64,000 bases of DNA from contig OZ020623.1 of the NCBI GenBank assembly GCA_963971575.1, positions 17,796,980-17,860,979 on the forward strand. Reading direction: 5' to 3'. The position numbers were made by a program, and so were the translations under genes. This DNA comes from Liopterus haemorrhoidalis (taxonomy: Eukaryota > Arthropoda > Insecta > Coleoptera > Dytiscidae). Under the pieces are notes generated by a model that did not search any database, was not told the origin of the DNA, and saw nothing but the letters and a program-made list of their open reading frames with translations. Shown here in pieces: positions 42,947-57,900 of this stretch (position 1 is the stretch's first letter; every line of letters starts with the position of its first letter).

Positions 42947-45900
42947 ATGTTTGGTAAGAAAAAAGATGAGAGACCTAAAAGGGAACATAGGGACAGAAAT
43001 TTGGCACAGGTAGTTTTTGAAAATATATTTTTTTAGATTTAAAGATGAGTCATTCTTTGAGTCACTCTATTCTTCTGAACCTCTTTTTGTTCTAAACCTT
43101 TTTCGCATATTTGGTAATCTTGGGTATTGTGTCTTTTGGCTTCGCTTATGTAGTTGTCCTCTTTCGAACCTTTTATGCGTTACTAGATCTTTCGCTGGTC
43201 TCTCCTTTGTTGCATTTCTACTGTTAAACAAATGTTTATAGGTAATTGCCTCTTTTCATTCTTATTATATGATTTATTCATCATCTGCTTCTTATTTTCT
43301 GTGTGATATTTCCCTTTAGCTTGGTCCATCGGGTTGACTTTTCACCCCACAAGACATCCATCTTGTTTACTTAAGTGTCAGGATTTTCAGGGGGGTAAGA
43401 TCTCAACTTTTTTGAAGATTAAGTAATATAGCACATTTTAGTATAATAATATGGGTATATTATTATACTAAATAAGAATTAATAATTTGTAGTAACAGTT
43501 TTTTGTTTAGTGCATGTATCATTTTTTAATTCTTCTCATTTATTAGTATGGACTATTTGATGTTCCATCGCAACTATCCTTTGATAATGAAGGAGATGAT
43601 GATGATGATGATTTGGAGGCTGAACTGCTTGCCATCACATCTGATAAAGGAGCAGTACCACGCAAAAAACCCAAGCCGAAACCTATTCCGCAAGAGCATT
43701 TAGATGCTTTAGTTGCTAATAGTTTGCGTGATATACCATCAGATGAAGATCTATCAGGTGATGATGATGACCCGGAGTTGTTGAGTGAACTGAGTGAGAT
43801 TACGGAAGATAAGGTTGAGTCTGTCGAGCAAGATTTACCTGTTGCAAAACAAGAGGATGATATCGTTGCTATGTTAGAAAAAAGGTTGGAGATGTACAAT
43901 CTTGCTGAAGCAAATGCGAAAAAAACTGGTATTTTTTTAATTTAATTTTTAAGATAGTATTCTGACTAATTATTCTAGCATTATTTAAGCAGCAAACTGT
44001 CCAAGTTACCAAAAAAATTATGTTTTCAATTTGTTCCAAAGTTTGTTTATAGCCTAATTTGGATATGGAGAATATAAAAAAAAGCTTTTAAATAAAAATT
44101 TTAAACCACGTAGCTTAGTAAATTTTTGGGGCATTTTTTTGCGATTTGCGCCATAATTGTTAATGGATTATTATTTATTTATTTTTCTTTTGTATTCTTT
44201 AGGTCAGAATATATACATATCGCGGGTGACCTGGCAATACCTCCTATCTGCATAAATATAAATTTAAAAGAGAGGTTAAAAACTGCTTTATGTCAGCCGT
44301 TTTTGCGTAGTTTAAGATAAAAAGCTTTGTGCGAAGTTTAGACCTTAAATATTTTTCTTGTTTAAGAAGTTTTGTCACAACTTGTGCACTAATACGTGGG
44401 TTTCAATGCAAATCAAAAACTTATTTTCGCTAAAAATTGTAGATAGGAGGTATTGCCAGGTCACCAGCGATATGCCAATTTTGAACAAAATCCGAGACAA
44501 TAATAAAACAAAAAGCTCTAAAATCATGATTTATTTGAAGAATTTTTAATTATTATTCGAGAATTTTGAATTTTTAATCGTTTTCAATGTATCATTTTAT
44601 GAATATTTGATTTTTATTTTTCTAAATTGGTTTTAACGGTATTTTGAATCTTAGGATTTCAAATATTCTAATCGCAAGTCTTTATATCTTAGTTTTCGAG
44701 ATTTGCCAATCTATGGCTGGTATAGCGAGCCCGATACGTTTCTTTACAACGTACCATTTGTTGTCCACTAAGTAGCGAGCCTGTGATATACATATAAAGT
44801 CTGATCTCATACTGCAATGAGATTTTTGACTAAAGGAGTTCGGGTAGTAGGCGTGAATGTTATCCAGGGTTCATCATTATGATATGTGAATTAAATGATA
44901 GGTATTAGTACTTACCAACCGACTGATCAGGCATCTTGTTAATAGTCTGGATCTTAGCTGTTCATTTAAATTCTTAAAGGTGAAGGTTTACACAGGTTAA
45001 TTAAGACTGTTTAAAATTAATGAATTTGATTTATTAAAAGTAATATTTACTATTAGTTTAAAAGATTAAAATATAGGTAAAAATAATGACAAAAATTAAA
45101 ACAAATAGAATCGCATAGACCACCAGAATGCCGACACAGTGTCTAAGAATTCAACAAATTAGATGTTAATACTAACCGGACCGAATACTGTCAAATCTCC
45201 TCTTCAGAGAGATGGGAGTTTATATAAGCATTCTAGTCGCGTTTCTAGGAAAAAGGTTTTAAGCATTGTTTAAGAAGATGCTAGTGTTTAAAGTTATTAA
45301 GCAATAACTCTGAACAAATGTCTCCTTGAACAATGAACCATTTACAAATATATTTGTAAAGATACGTGCTGTAACGTAAAGTTTCTAATTTTATTTTATT
45401 ATCTGAATTCTTAAAAATGTTTATTTTAAATAACCCCTTGTAAAATCCAAAAAAAATCAATGCCCCCCCCCTTCAAAGAAATTCTCGCGACAGGTGATTT
45501 GTGGTTCATTGTTCCGGCGGACTGACCGATTCGTTACACCGGCGGTCTAGAAACGGAGAACTTACCTTCTCTGCCCCTATGCGCCTTTCTAGGCGTTGAG
45601 AACCTGTAATTATTATTGTTGTTGTCAATAGGGGGATCAAAATTAAAAAATGTTGAATTTTTGTTTATTTTCAAAACGGCCTTAATCAAAAATAGGTGAT
45701 GTGATTAAGGTCCCAATTTTTTATCTAGACTATATTAATTATTAGGAATCCAAAAATTCATTCCGCAGTTCTTTATCTCAAACTGTATTTTAGATCTATA
45801 TATATTTTTTTTTATTTTTCGAATTGTTAGTTATTTTCGAAATTGTTTCTATAAAAATAGGTGAAACCGTTAAGGCCCAACCGCAGGTGTTTAGTCTAAT

Positions 45901-48900
45901 CTCTTATAGTTTTCGAGACGGCCATTTCAAAAAAAAAAAAAATCCTAGCTATACTCTATTTTTTCTTTAGATCGTAGTGTGGGCAAATTAGGAGCTTTTT
46001 GACCTTGTTGTTTGAGTGGTTGAAATCATGGGCAACTTTACACTGTAGACCAGTGGTTCTCAACCTTTTTTAGGTGAAGGCACCCCTATGCAAAATGTGA
46101 GATCTTCGCGGCACCCTACTATTAAATATGTCACTATTTAGTCAGTTTAAAGTATAATCAATCAAAAGTATAATTGTGATGTTGGAAAAAAAACAATAAT
46201 ATTACAATTACATAATATGTATGATAGAACGCTTTATAGCGTTTATGATAATATCAATTAAAACACACAAATCCAAGCACATATAATCATTTATTACTAC
46301 GTCTATGTACAATCTGTCACATATATGTTATTATGTTATGGTTACTAACGCAACATATTACAAAGGAGGTCCAAGAACTAGTTTTGACCCTAACATGTAT
46401 TTAAAGATCATTCAAAAATTTCTTCGATTCGGTCTTCGGTCTTCGATTCCGAGAATAGCGGCGAATTTATTTTGAAAAGCTCGCGGCACCCTTTTCATGT
46501 GCTTGCGGCACCCCAGGGTGCCGCGGCACCCTGGTTGAGAACCACTGCTGTAGACAAATATATTTCTGTCAATCTGTCTCATTATATGTACCCAATTTAG
46601 TATGTATAAGTGCAGAAATTCATAGTGAATTTATTGCTACCTATACTTTTTAAAAAGTAGAACAGAAGTATATGTTTAAATAACGCTAGAATATAAAAAC
46701 AAGTCAATAAAATACATATTAAATTATTTTGAATATATGAAGGGTTCGGGCGTGAAACAGGGAGTGTAACAACACTGGTATTTCGTAGTTAAAAGCATTA
46801 GACCGGGAACTCATGACAGTTTATGGTCTCTGGAGGAGAGAATATTTACCCTGTGACAACAAAGAAAGGATGGTACTAAACCCCTGCACGCTTTCCGGTC
46901 ATAAGGAAAATTGCATTTCCACTTTGCCATTTTGCATTTGAGCTAAAAACAACATTATTTAGTGAAATGCAAAAAGGCATGCAAAATAATATGACCGAAA
47001 TTTTCCAATTTTTTTGCAACTTTTCTTATTATTTACGATGTGATGGGCTTCCTCGGCATGCATCGCCCGAAAATTTAGCCCGAAGTAAAAATCGAGGGAT
47101 ATTTTCGAAGTGTTCTTAGTCAAAACTGAGTGAAACGATTCAAGCCCCAATTTTTTTCTATAACGTATAAACAGTCAGGAACCCAAAATTTAAACTATAG
47201 GTGTCCGTCTTTAACCATTTTTAAGATATAATTTTTTAAGGTGAAACATCTCGAGCAAGACGTTTCGGACGAGGTGTCAAACAACTGCGAGATCTAATCA
47301 AGCAGGCAAATATGGGTAAACCTATCAACCCGGAAGATATACCTCCTGAAGTAAGTACAGGAGAAAACCGTCCAGTGGCTCCAACTCCAGTTCGTCCTGC
47401 ACCAGAAATACCTGAACCTGAACCAGAACCAAAACCAGAAGCGGAAAAAAGCGAAGACAGTGAAAAAACAGAAATAATTAATATGTTAACAAACAGAATG
47501 AACGAATATAAAAAAGCAGCTGTTATATCTAAAAGGAATGGACAAATACCAAAAGCGATTGGATTTGTTAAAGTTGGGAAACAATTTGATATTGTTATTA
47601 AGGCTGTTTTGGAAGGTCAAGAAGTTGATCTTAGTGCTATGCCAGGACCTCCGGACTTATCTGATGATACAATAATTAAAACTGATCCTGATCCAGGACC
47701 TAGCCAAAGTAAAGTAGAAAATGAAACACAGTCTCATAGCGAAGAACCTGAACCTAATGTGGAAACAGAACCTGAACCTGAACCTGAATTAATAAATCCT
47801 TCAAACTTATTAGACGGTCTAACCCAACGAATGGGGATCTATAAAACACAGGAAGAAAATGCAAAAACCGAAGGTGAATTATCTGATTTTCAAGTTTGTA
47901 TTTTTATTATAATTTTGCTAGTCGTTGGAATGATTATAAATGCTTTTATTTATTATAAAAATCGTCTGCATTGCGAAGATGATTTTAAGTATATAAAAAA
48001 TTTTAAGATTTCTGAATTAGAAAACGAAAAATATAGTTATCATTCTTTGGTAGTTCGAACTGAGTTTTTGGCTTATTTTATTATTGCTGATATTCTTTTA
48101 ATTCGCTACGTTCTTGCTATGTTTAATATTAAGATCTTTTAATTTAAAAACATTTTTTTAATTATTTATTTTGTGCTTACAAGCTTACAAACAAAACAAA
48201 AAATGCTTAGGCGTTTTTATTTTTATTTTTTTAATATTCCGCTAAAAAATTTTAAACATATATATTGATGTATTAGAAATCGCTACATATTTCATAATTT
48301 TTAGGGTTTCGTAGGTATAACCAAGAATCCCTTATACGTCATGTGTTTGTCTGTCTATCTGTGTAATTGTGACCAATCAGCTGTTCCTAGAGAGTTCAAA
48401 TTTGGCACGCATACACTATTCTTTGACCTGCATATATATATTTTTTAATTTTGAAGGGAATTAATTAAAAGCTATTGATACGTAGATTAATATTATATTT
48501 TTTTATTAAAGTAATCTAATTTTTATATTGTTCAAAAACAATTTTTTATTAAAATTTAATACAGGGTGTCAAATAAAACCTTAAAACGTAGATTAGCGAA
48601 CAAAAATCGATTTTTAAATACTTTTTTTATCGTGAAAAAAAAAAATCCTCCCTATCTCCCAGAAGAGTTGATTTAAAAATCAGAGGAGAAATTCATATGT
48701 TCTGAACCGGGATATTATTTTCGAACATTTAGATCATTATTTTTTTCGAAATTTATCAAATGTGGATATTGTGCAAAAATTATTTTTTTGCATTTCATGT
48801 AGGGTATAAATGCTCTAGGAACGTATAGCCTGTTTCTTTGGTTTAGGCGGAACTAGACTTTGAATTCTAGTAACTGTTAACGTTTGATTTAAGATTTTGA

Positions 48901-51900
48901 TCATTTTGTTTAGCAAAATCCAATTTAAAAAAAAAAACATTAAAAAATTAGCTCGTGACAACTTAAGAAAATTAATATTCCATTTGGTTCCACTTAAAGG
49001 TTTGGAATAGGCTATAGATTAACGACCGGAAAGTATTTTTTTAAAAAACGTTTAGATGTTATTTTGCTAATAAATATATATGTAAAAAAAGTTCCGCAGC
49101 CTAAATCCCCAAACTGGTTATTTTAAAAATCTGAAAAAAATCAGAGTAAAATTGGTTTTACACAGTTCAATTTATTGATCAATTTTTTTGAGCAATTTAT
49201 TGATAACCTTGAAAATAAAATGATCACTTTACACACATCAATTTATTTATCTTTTTTTTTTTTTTTTGAAATCTTACATTACCAACTGTAAAACATGTTG
49301 ACATATTTATCAAAATGAAAATATTGGAAAAATCTTCACAAATTACAAACTGTGAACAAAAACAAAAGAAATAACCTAGATCAGCGGTTCTTAAACTGTG
49401 GTCCGCGGACCCCCAGGGGTCCGCGAAATAATTTTGACATTAACTTTACATCCCCCAACTTTTCGCTTTTATTTAAATAACTCATTTAATAAAAATCCTA
49501 TATGGTCAAGACTTTTTGTATTTGTTGTTATCTAACTAGTTATTGACATAACTAAACAATAATTAGTAAAAATTTAATTATTTTTATTCAACTGCAAATT
49601 ATTTACAGAAAACGTTTATAATAAGATCTATTTTGACCAATATTTGACCAAGAAATGTTTGTATGAGTTTAACGTATTATAATTTGTAACTTTTTTAATT
49701 CTTTTTACAACTATTTTTATTAATTTTATGTATTTATTCGTAATGCTAATAAAAATGTTCATCTATATAAATGCGCAAGACCATTTATTAAAATAACCAG
49801 CGATACATTTTTACCAATGATTATTATAACGTGGTGCCTATGAGATTATTGAGCCAGAAATTAAGTCTCAAGAACGACGTAAAATGCCTAGGGTTGGGAT
49901 GGGGTCCGCAAAAAAAAAAAGTTGTTCAAGAGGGGGTCCTCGGAGTACATAAGTTTAAGAACCCCTGACCTAGATTATGGTGAATTAGAACATATAGATA
50001 GAATTAGAACGTTTTCCGTTCTATTAAATTTGAAAACAAAACACTTAACCTATGCGTTTTTTGGTTATGCTACAACTAAATAGTTAGCAAAAACTAAACA
50101 GATAAAAATATACCTAGAATTCCCTAAAACATTGTTAAAAAATAGAACTATTTTCAAAATAAAATGATCATTATTTGTTGTTTTTCAAAGTTGAACACTT
50201 TACACACATCAATAAATTGAAGGTCAACTTTTTCAATTTATTGATCAATAAATTGAACCGTGTAAAACCCACTTAATACAAATTTATATGAACTAGAGTA
50301 GTTTCAAATCAAAATTATTTTTTTACAAATTTTATGAAGGAAGATGAATTTTAGATCAGATTTTTTTTCATTCCATGCGAATTACGCCGTACATAAATGT
50401 GGGTCGGAACCCACGTTAAAAGTGTAGATCCCACATTCTATGATACACTCAACTCGCACTACACAGGTGTAGTGGGGAAATCTCCACGTTCAGTACTGAG
50501 CACAAGGATATATGAAATTCTGTTATCTAATTTTTTTAAAGTTTAAGGGCCATGTTCATAATCTTTTACTAAATATTGCGATTAAGCGTTACTTGTTAAA
50601 ATAAGCAAGTACGATACTATCGTTAGTAGTGTTCATAATCACAATACTAAGATATTTTAACTAATATCGATGTAAATTTGACAACGTTGCTGTTCGCATT
50701 AGAAAGAGATAGACATATGCACTGTTCAACGAGATTAAATACAACTGTTAAAAGAGATGGAAGGCGTGTTACTAGCTAGGCTAATTGTTACTAGACTCCA
50801 TGTAAATCAGCTACAATAAGCATTGTTATGTTAAAAGAATTCTAAATAAAAACATAATGGTAACTAATTATTCATGTTATTAACTAGTTACCTATATCTT
50901 GCTGATATGAACCTTTCGCAAAATAACGTAAAGCAATACATATTTGGAGTTCAGTAGAAATACTTCCACCTTTTGAAGATACCGGTTTTATATCGTCATG
51001 TAAGATTTCAATTAATGTTCGAATTCTGTCTTTTGCAAATCTATAATTTTTTTTGAAATCTTCTTCACTTAATATTTCTAATAAATTTTTTCTTTTACTA
51101 TAAAATTTTCTTGGCAATTGTGCCCGTAATTCACGAATTTCACGAACATCACGCAAATCTCTCATATACATGATTAAAGTCAATCAGTATTATGAACACA
51201 ATTGCTATTTTAATGTATTTAATACAGCCTCTCCGAACTTCTAAATCTGTACTACTAAATTACAATTTACTAAGCACTACTAACAATAATTCTGTATTAT
51301 GAACACCCATTTTTAGTAACGCTTAGTATACTTGTCTTAGTAGTGCTACTAAGATTTAGTAAAACATTATGAACATGGCCCTAAAATTTGAATGATTTTA
51401 TGTAGAATATTAAATTAAAGCATTATGGGCTCTGCTCAGCCGTTCGCAACCGGCCAGTGGCGTACTCCGCAGGGGGCGCTAGGGGCACGTACCCCACCTT
51501 AACGTCCAATGAAATGAAAATTTTACAAATTTAAAATAATTGTACTGCAAAATAACTTTTGCATTTTACAATATATAAGCTATATTTTATTATGATTAGA
51601 ATTGAAATTAATAGAAAATGCATATTTCCATGATAGTTTCAGGTTTTCGTAAGTATAATCAAGAAATACTTATTCCGTCACATGAGTCTGTCCGTTTGGT
51701 AGAAATTGTGGTTAAGCGGTTGGATTTAGAGAATTGAACACATGTACGAGAAATATTGAGACTTCAAAAATATATCCCGCGAAAAATATAAAAAAATATG
51801 TATTTATCGAAGAAAAAAGAACTTTTGAAGGATATCAAACGAAAGTTTTTGATACATGGATTAACAATCACATTTTTTTATCAACAAAAATAATGACATT

Positions 51901-54900
51901 ATCATCTTTTTTTGTTTTTGATATAATCATCAATATCTAACAGCAGGGCCGCGGTCTATTTTTCATACAAAATGATAAGCAGTGACGGAACTTCAAATAT
52001 CCCGAAGGGCTCCTTGAATTATTTTTTATAAACAGAAAAGGGAGAAGAGGGATTTTTATTTTCAAATATATTTTTATACAAAAAAAGTTTATTCTCGCTT
52101 TAGGGCCCACAAATAAATATGACGCGGGCAGTAAGCGGCCCGCGAGTCCAGTTAGCTCCCCCCCCCCCGTCTTAAAAATAACTTCATAAGTGCCCATGAG
52201 TTCTGTATACGCCACTGCAACCGGCTATAAACTGTAGGTGCCTTTCTCTGTGCGCTAAAAAATTTACGTAATACTGGCAATATTACTCCTGAATGTACAC
52301 AGATTGAAAATATGGTCATGAAACCTGGAAAGAGAACGCCTAGTTTCACATCGGGCTCGCGCCAATAATGATGGTGATTAAATGAAAGCTTTTATATATT
52401 TAGATGAAAAGTTGACTTTGATGGAATTATGGCAAAACTGTCCTAGACATCCAGTATTCAGGTCCTCTTTTAAGCTGCGTTCAGAGCACTTAAATTAATT
52501 AAATTAATAGACTGTAGACCAGTGGCGCAGCCAAGCCCCCCCCCCCACAAGAAAGAGGTGAGGACCTTTTGTTTTTTTTTGTCATCTCGTGTATTTTGGA
52601 GGTGAGGACCTTTTTTTTGCTCATCACTTGGATTTAGAAGTGAGGACCTTTTTTTTGCTTATCACTAGGATTTTGGAGGTGAGGACCTTTTTTTTGCTCA
52701 TCACTTGGATTTTAGAGGAGACGACCTTTTTTTTTTAATTAGAACATTATTTGTAATTTAAATAATTCTGCATTCCGGGCCCCCTACAAAAAAAAAAATG
52801 CGCCACTGCTGTAGGCTATATCTTGTGTTCTGTTGATCGTCACTAACAAGTTTGTCATATGGTAAGACGAGCAATCGTTCAGACTTCTAAATTTAATACG
52901 TTGTACGTTGTCGATTGTGCATAATTTTTTAAACTTTGTAGTTAGTGAGTTGTTTTAATGAGACAGACATATAAACATATGGGCTATTTCAGTCTATACC
53001 GGGGAGAACGTTTGTATGCCTTTACATAACTTAACAAAATGTCAAATTACAAAGTACAACAAATTTAACCCAAAATTACAAAGACGAACAGTAAATTTGA
53101 TCAATTTAGGTAATTAGGTTAGGTAGTTAGTAAAAATCTAGGACAGCAGAATTAGGAAAACGATAATAGATAATAAACATTTTACGAAACCACCATAGTT
53201 GGTTCACATATGTCGCACTATTCGTAACTCACTAATTTCCTTAAGCTGAAACGCTACGTCGAACGTTAGAACAATCTATTAAACATATCCACAACGTACA
53301 GTCGATAGTCTGTTAATTTAAAGAGCTCTGAACGCAGCTTTAGCCTACGAAACCTTGATATATGTAAAAATTCACACTTCACATTTTTTTACTTTTGCTT
53401 CTTATATATTTTTCTTTATTTTACTTTATATATCGTTTGGTTAGGTAATTCAAGCAAAGCAAGAAGAATGGGAAGAATTATAAAACAATACGAACAAGCG
53501 ATCAAAGCCCACAAATTAGGTAAACCAGTACCATTAGATGAACTACCAAATCCTCCAGGATATGCTCCTTTAGTACCACCACAAACCGAACCAGAAAAAC
53601 CTCCAGAACCATCTAACGAGCCTGAACCACAAAAAGAAGACAAACCATTACCACCACCAAGAGCGAGTTCTGTCCGAAAAATGGGAAATCAAAGTACAAC
53701 GACGCATAACGAAAGGCAAATAAATCTATTATTACTACGGCAGAGAGAATTTAAAGAAGCAGCTTTAGAAGCAAAGAAAAAAGGGGAAATAGCGCAAGCT
53801 AAAGAATTTTTACGCGCTGCGAAGGGTTTTGAAAAAGTTATTGAAGCTTCTAGATGTGGATTACCAGTAGATATGGAGTCATTACCCATTCCTCCAAACG
53901 CTAGGAGTCAATTAGAAGACAGGTAACAAATAAATATTAAATCTAAATCTTGAATGAAAAATTGAATCTTTCTTCAATATTAATTTATTATTAAACAGTG
54001 TAGCATGTCTCAAATTATAAGAACACTGATTTGACTTTCTAATGACAAGGTAATGTATCTTAATTGACAGTAAAGGATCAGATTATAAGAGAATTTGGGC
54101 CATGTTCATAATCTTACTAAATATTGCAATTAAGCGTTACTTGTTAAATTAAGAAAGTGTGAAGCTAACGCTAGTAGTGTTCATAATCTCTATACTAAGA
54201 TATTTGAACTAATAGAGAAGTACGTTTGGCAACGTTTTCTGTTGTCGATAGAAAAAAATATACATATGCAATGTACAGCATGTTAAAAGAGATGGAAGAC
54301 GCTTTATTACTAGCTTGTACAATAGTACCGCGATAATAATCGCAATAAAACGCAACAACCTTGTTTCTTTAACAACGCTGGATGACGATTTACTGTCTAT
54401 TTTTTTTTTTTTTTAACAATAAATGTGAATATTTTAAAAGAATTATAAGTAAAAATGTAATAATAATAATAATAATAAACAAATTTATTTCGGCAAAGTT
54501 TCAGATAATGCTGGTCTTCCAACTTAACCTTTAAAAATATAAATACAAAATACATTATTTACAAAAATATTCATACAAATGTACACAGCAGACATAAAGA
54601 TATACATACATTTACAAAATAGTAATGAAAATATTTTCAGGTGAGAATCATAGATGAATCAAAATAACGAACTTGTTTCACTATGTATTTATAAAATGAA
54701 CACTATTAAATAAAGGTAGATGAAAATGTCAGTATCAATTACTAGATTATTTATGATAAAAATAACTGATGCTTATCTGTTTAAATTTATTGTGTGAGTA
54801 GGATTTCATATACACGGGAACATTGTTGTAAACTGTCGGAGCACTGTATAAAAAGGATCGTTTAAAAAATTCAGATTTGTGTGGCGGTATATTAAGGATT

Positions 54901-57900
54901 GAAGTGTGACGTAAAGGAAGATTGTGACACGTGGTTCGGGTAATTAATTTTTGAACTAAATATCTGGGGGACTGATCATTAAGCAACTTATGTACAAAGG
55001 TAGCATTATGTAATTTTCTACGTTTTTCCATATTCAACCATTGAAGAGTTTTCAGTCCTTCAGAAGTCGGAGATCTCCTACGCAAAGATAAGACAAATCT
55101 AACACAACAGTTTTGGGTTTTTTGAATGCGATGTTTGTCTATTGGCATCTGACACTACCGATAGAGGCGCCACTGCATTCACATCATGACTGACTTTGGT
55201 AGGATATTTTTGACAGGTTCAATGGTATCTTCATGTGATATTTATTGAAACACGGGAACACACTCTAAAATGGTCTTTAACTGTCTTTCCACTGCTAAGA
55301 ACATATTCCCATGCTTGTCACAAACTCGACTATCCTACAACCGTCAGTTTCTCAAAATCTCACTAGAGGCGCTTCAGTTATTGTCAGTTGACAATAGCGG
55401 AAAGACAAGGACCATATAAAATATCACCGTAGTTGAATATGGAAAGCACCAGGCTGTTAGCTAAATATTTTCTCAAACTTCTTGAAATGTAATGATACCT
55501 AACTAATTATTCATGTTATTATGTTATCATGTTATTATTCAAGCAATACATATTTGGGGTTCAGATGAAATATTACCACATTTTGAAGAGACAGGTTTTA
55601 TATCGTCATTTGAGGTTTTAATTAATATTTTAACTATTTTAAATTTAATTCTTCACTTAATGATTCTAATAATTATATATTATCTTTTATTATAAAATTT
55701 TCTTAGTAATTGATTTTGTAATTCACGCATTTCACGAACATCCCGCAAATCTCTCATACATATGCTTAAAATCAGTCAGTATTATGGATACATCACTGTC
55801 ATTTAATACAGCCTCCCCGCACTTCTATATCTGTACTACTAAATTACAATTTACTAGACACTATTAAGCAGTACTAACAATAATACTGTATTATGAACAT
55901 CAATTTTTAGTAACGCTTAGTATACTTGCCTTAGCAGTGCTACTAAGATTTAGTAAAAGATTATGAACATGACCCATTATATTTAGCGAATTTTATCCTG
56001 ACCTGAACATTTTAATATTTCTGTGAGTGTACAATAGAATATATTTTCTTATATTTCAAAAAATTATATACATTTCAGTTGCAGTGAATTCGTCATTTGT
56101 ATTAATACAAACAACTAAACTTATATGCAGTCTGCTACTTCTGAGCACATGACTGTAAGTTTAGTTTAGTTAATGTTAATTACTTTTCAAAATAATTGAA
56201 ACTGACTTCAATTAATAATCATGTATGTGTTAATTACATTAAAGCATGTTTACACAGGTTAACTTAAGCCGAATTCAGAGCTCTTTAAATTAAGAGGTTG
56301 TAGACTATGCTTTGTTAGCGGTAAGTTATGTTTCTATGCATTATTTTTAACGTTGCACGGATCGTTCATAGCAAGTTAGGAATTAACACGTTATGAATAG
56401 TCCGCCATCTGTGAATTTTGAAACCCACTACTTAGCTTCGTAAAATATTTTATATGTATTATCGTTCTTTTAATAAAATTAATAATATCGTTCTGTTGTC
56501 TTAAAAGGCTAGAATAGTACAATATAATGAGTATTAGTATCAAAAAGATATAATACTTCATGAGTATATAAAAAATAAATTCGCACGTTTCGGAAACAAT
56601 CTCGTGAGTCATCACTTCTCGTGATCGCTGAAGACGGAAACAGATTGTTGAGCAGTTTCCGAAACGTCCGAATTTATTTTTTATATACTCATGAAGTATT
56701 ATATCTTTTTGATACTAATATTTATTATATTGTACTATTCTAGCCTAGTACTATCAGCAATGGCAAACGTCCAAAATAACGGTGTCTGCATTAATATTGG
56801 ACCATTGCAAAATAATTTCAAAGATATTACAATAATTTATAAAATGCTTCGCAGGCCGGATAGAATTTCAGCGCGGGCCGCCATTTGCCCAGGCCTGATT
56901 TAGACATTAAAACGCGTTTATTAATGACTTATACATGTTCGAATTTAGCGCGATGTTATGACGCATTTCACCATAAACGTACAATAATAATATTTTAACT
57001 GACATTTGCATATTTATTTTTGCGTTTTTATCAGATTCCAGTGTATTTATTATCAAAAAAGCCTTTTTTTATTGCCACTTTTGTATATATTACATAAACA
57101 ATAGCAAATGTATATGCTATTCCAAACGTCTAAGCGGAACTAACCAAATTTTCATTTCCCAAAGTTGTCATAAGCTCTCTTTTTTTAGGGTTTAAAGTGG
57201 GCTTTTGCGAAGCAAATTGATCAACAGCTCAAAGTTACTAGTATTCAATATCTAGTTCCGCTTAAACCAAGGAAACAAGCTATATGCAATGTGATTTTAG
57301 ATTAGTAATGGGTTTGAAAAATCTAGACAATACATTTATTATTGAAGCAGATTTTCGATCGGAGATACGTAATGAATGAGGAAGTGCATTATTTCTCATT
57401 AATTTACCTTTGTAAGTTTCCCCATGTACAGCCCCTGGTGACATATGTGGGTTATGTTTACAAACAAGCAGTCTAAGATCACCAGATCACAAATTCACTG
57501 AAAGACATAACATGGACCTGAAAACCGCAACCTTTGTTAGAAACTCATTGCCTAATAAAATTAATTAAAAACGAAAACAAACACTCAGTAAAGCTGTATT
57601 AGAATAACTATGTACAAAATTTGAGACTGCATGCCCTAATCCTGCATTAAAGTTACACGGGTAGATATTTAATTATGCTCGAGAAGAATTTTTATAATTT
57701 AGTATTTCATATTTGTTGATTTTTTTTAATAAATACTAGTTTGTTAAATATTGTATAAACAACTTGTAAACAAGGGTTGTATACTTGAGGAGTACCCTTA
57801 TTCATGTTTACAATTTTTTAAATATTTAATAAGGGTTAAATAAATCTCCTACTAGGATAATCGGTGCAAGTAGAAAGTAAATTCGGTAGATTGTGAATCA

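Larger units (their letters stand above)
54098..55975. mobile_element. Harbinger element copy 2, host of a nested LINE and MITE
   Basis: GGGCCATGTTCATAATCTTA / inverse of GATTATGAACATGACCC, matching 50547-51381 on both sides. The LINE at 54462-55484 splits it. The outer target duplication is not clear. Minus-strand transposase remnants correspond to the frame in the other copy but carry several breaks. Confidence 0.82.

Noticed and set aside
43543..43899. 118-residue serine-rich minus-strand frame
   Set aside because: It is the antisense of the acidic codons of lgd exon 2 (GAT runs read as serine codons).
47312..48142. A 276-residue single-exon gene starting at 47312
   Set aside because: The ATG is internal to lgd exon 3, the frame is open upstream to the acceptor at 47240, and the last 89 codons are intronic.
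50884..51183. Domesticated HARBI1-like gene
   Set aside because: Only the N-terminal ~100 residues exist, inside an element with terminal repeats and TAA duplications. The catalytic domain is missing.
54747..55148. 133-residue minus-strand protein as a host gene
   Set aside because: It is the C-terminal tail of a LINE reverse transcriptase bounded by a 9 bp target duplication.
56391..56903. Two small hydrophobic proteins, one on each strand
   Set aside because: They are the two arms of the same inverted repeat read in mirror orientation.
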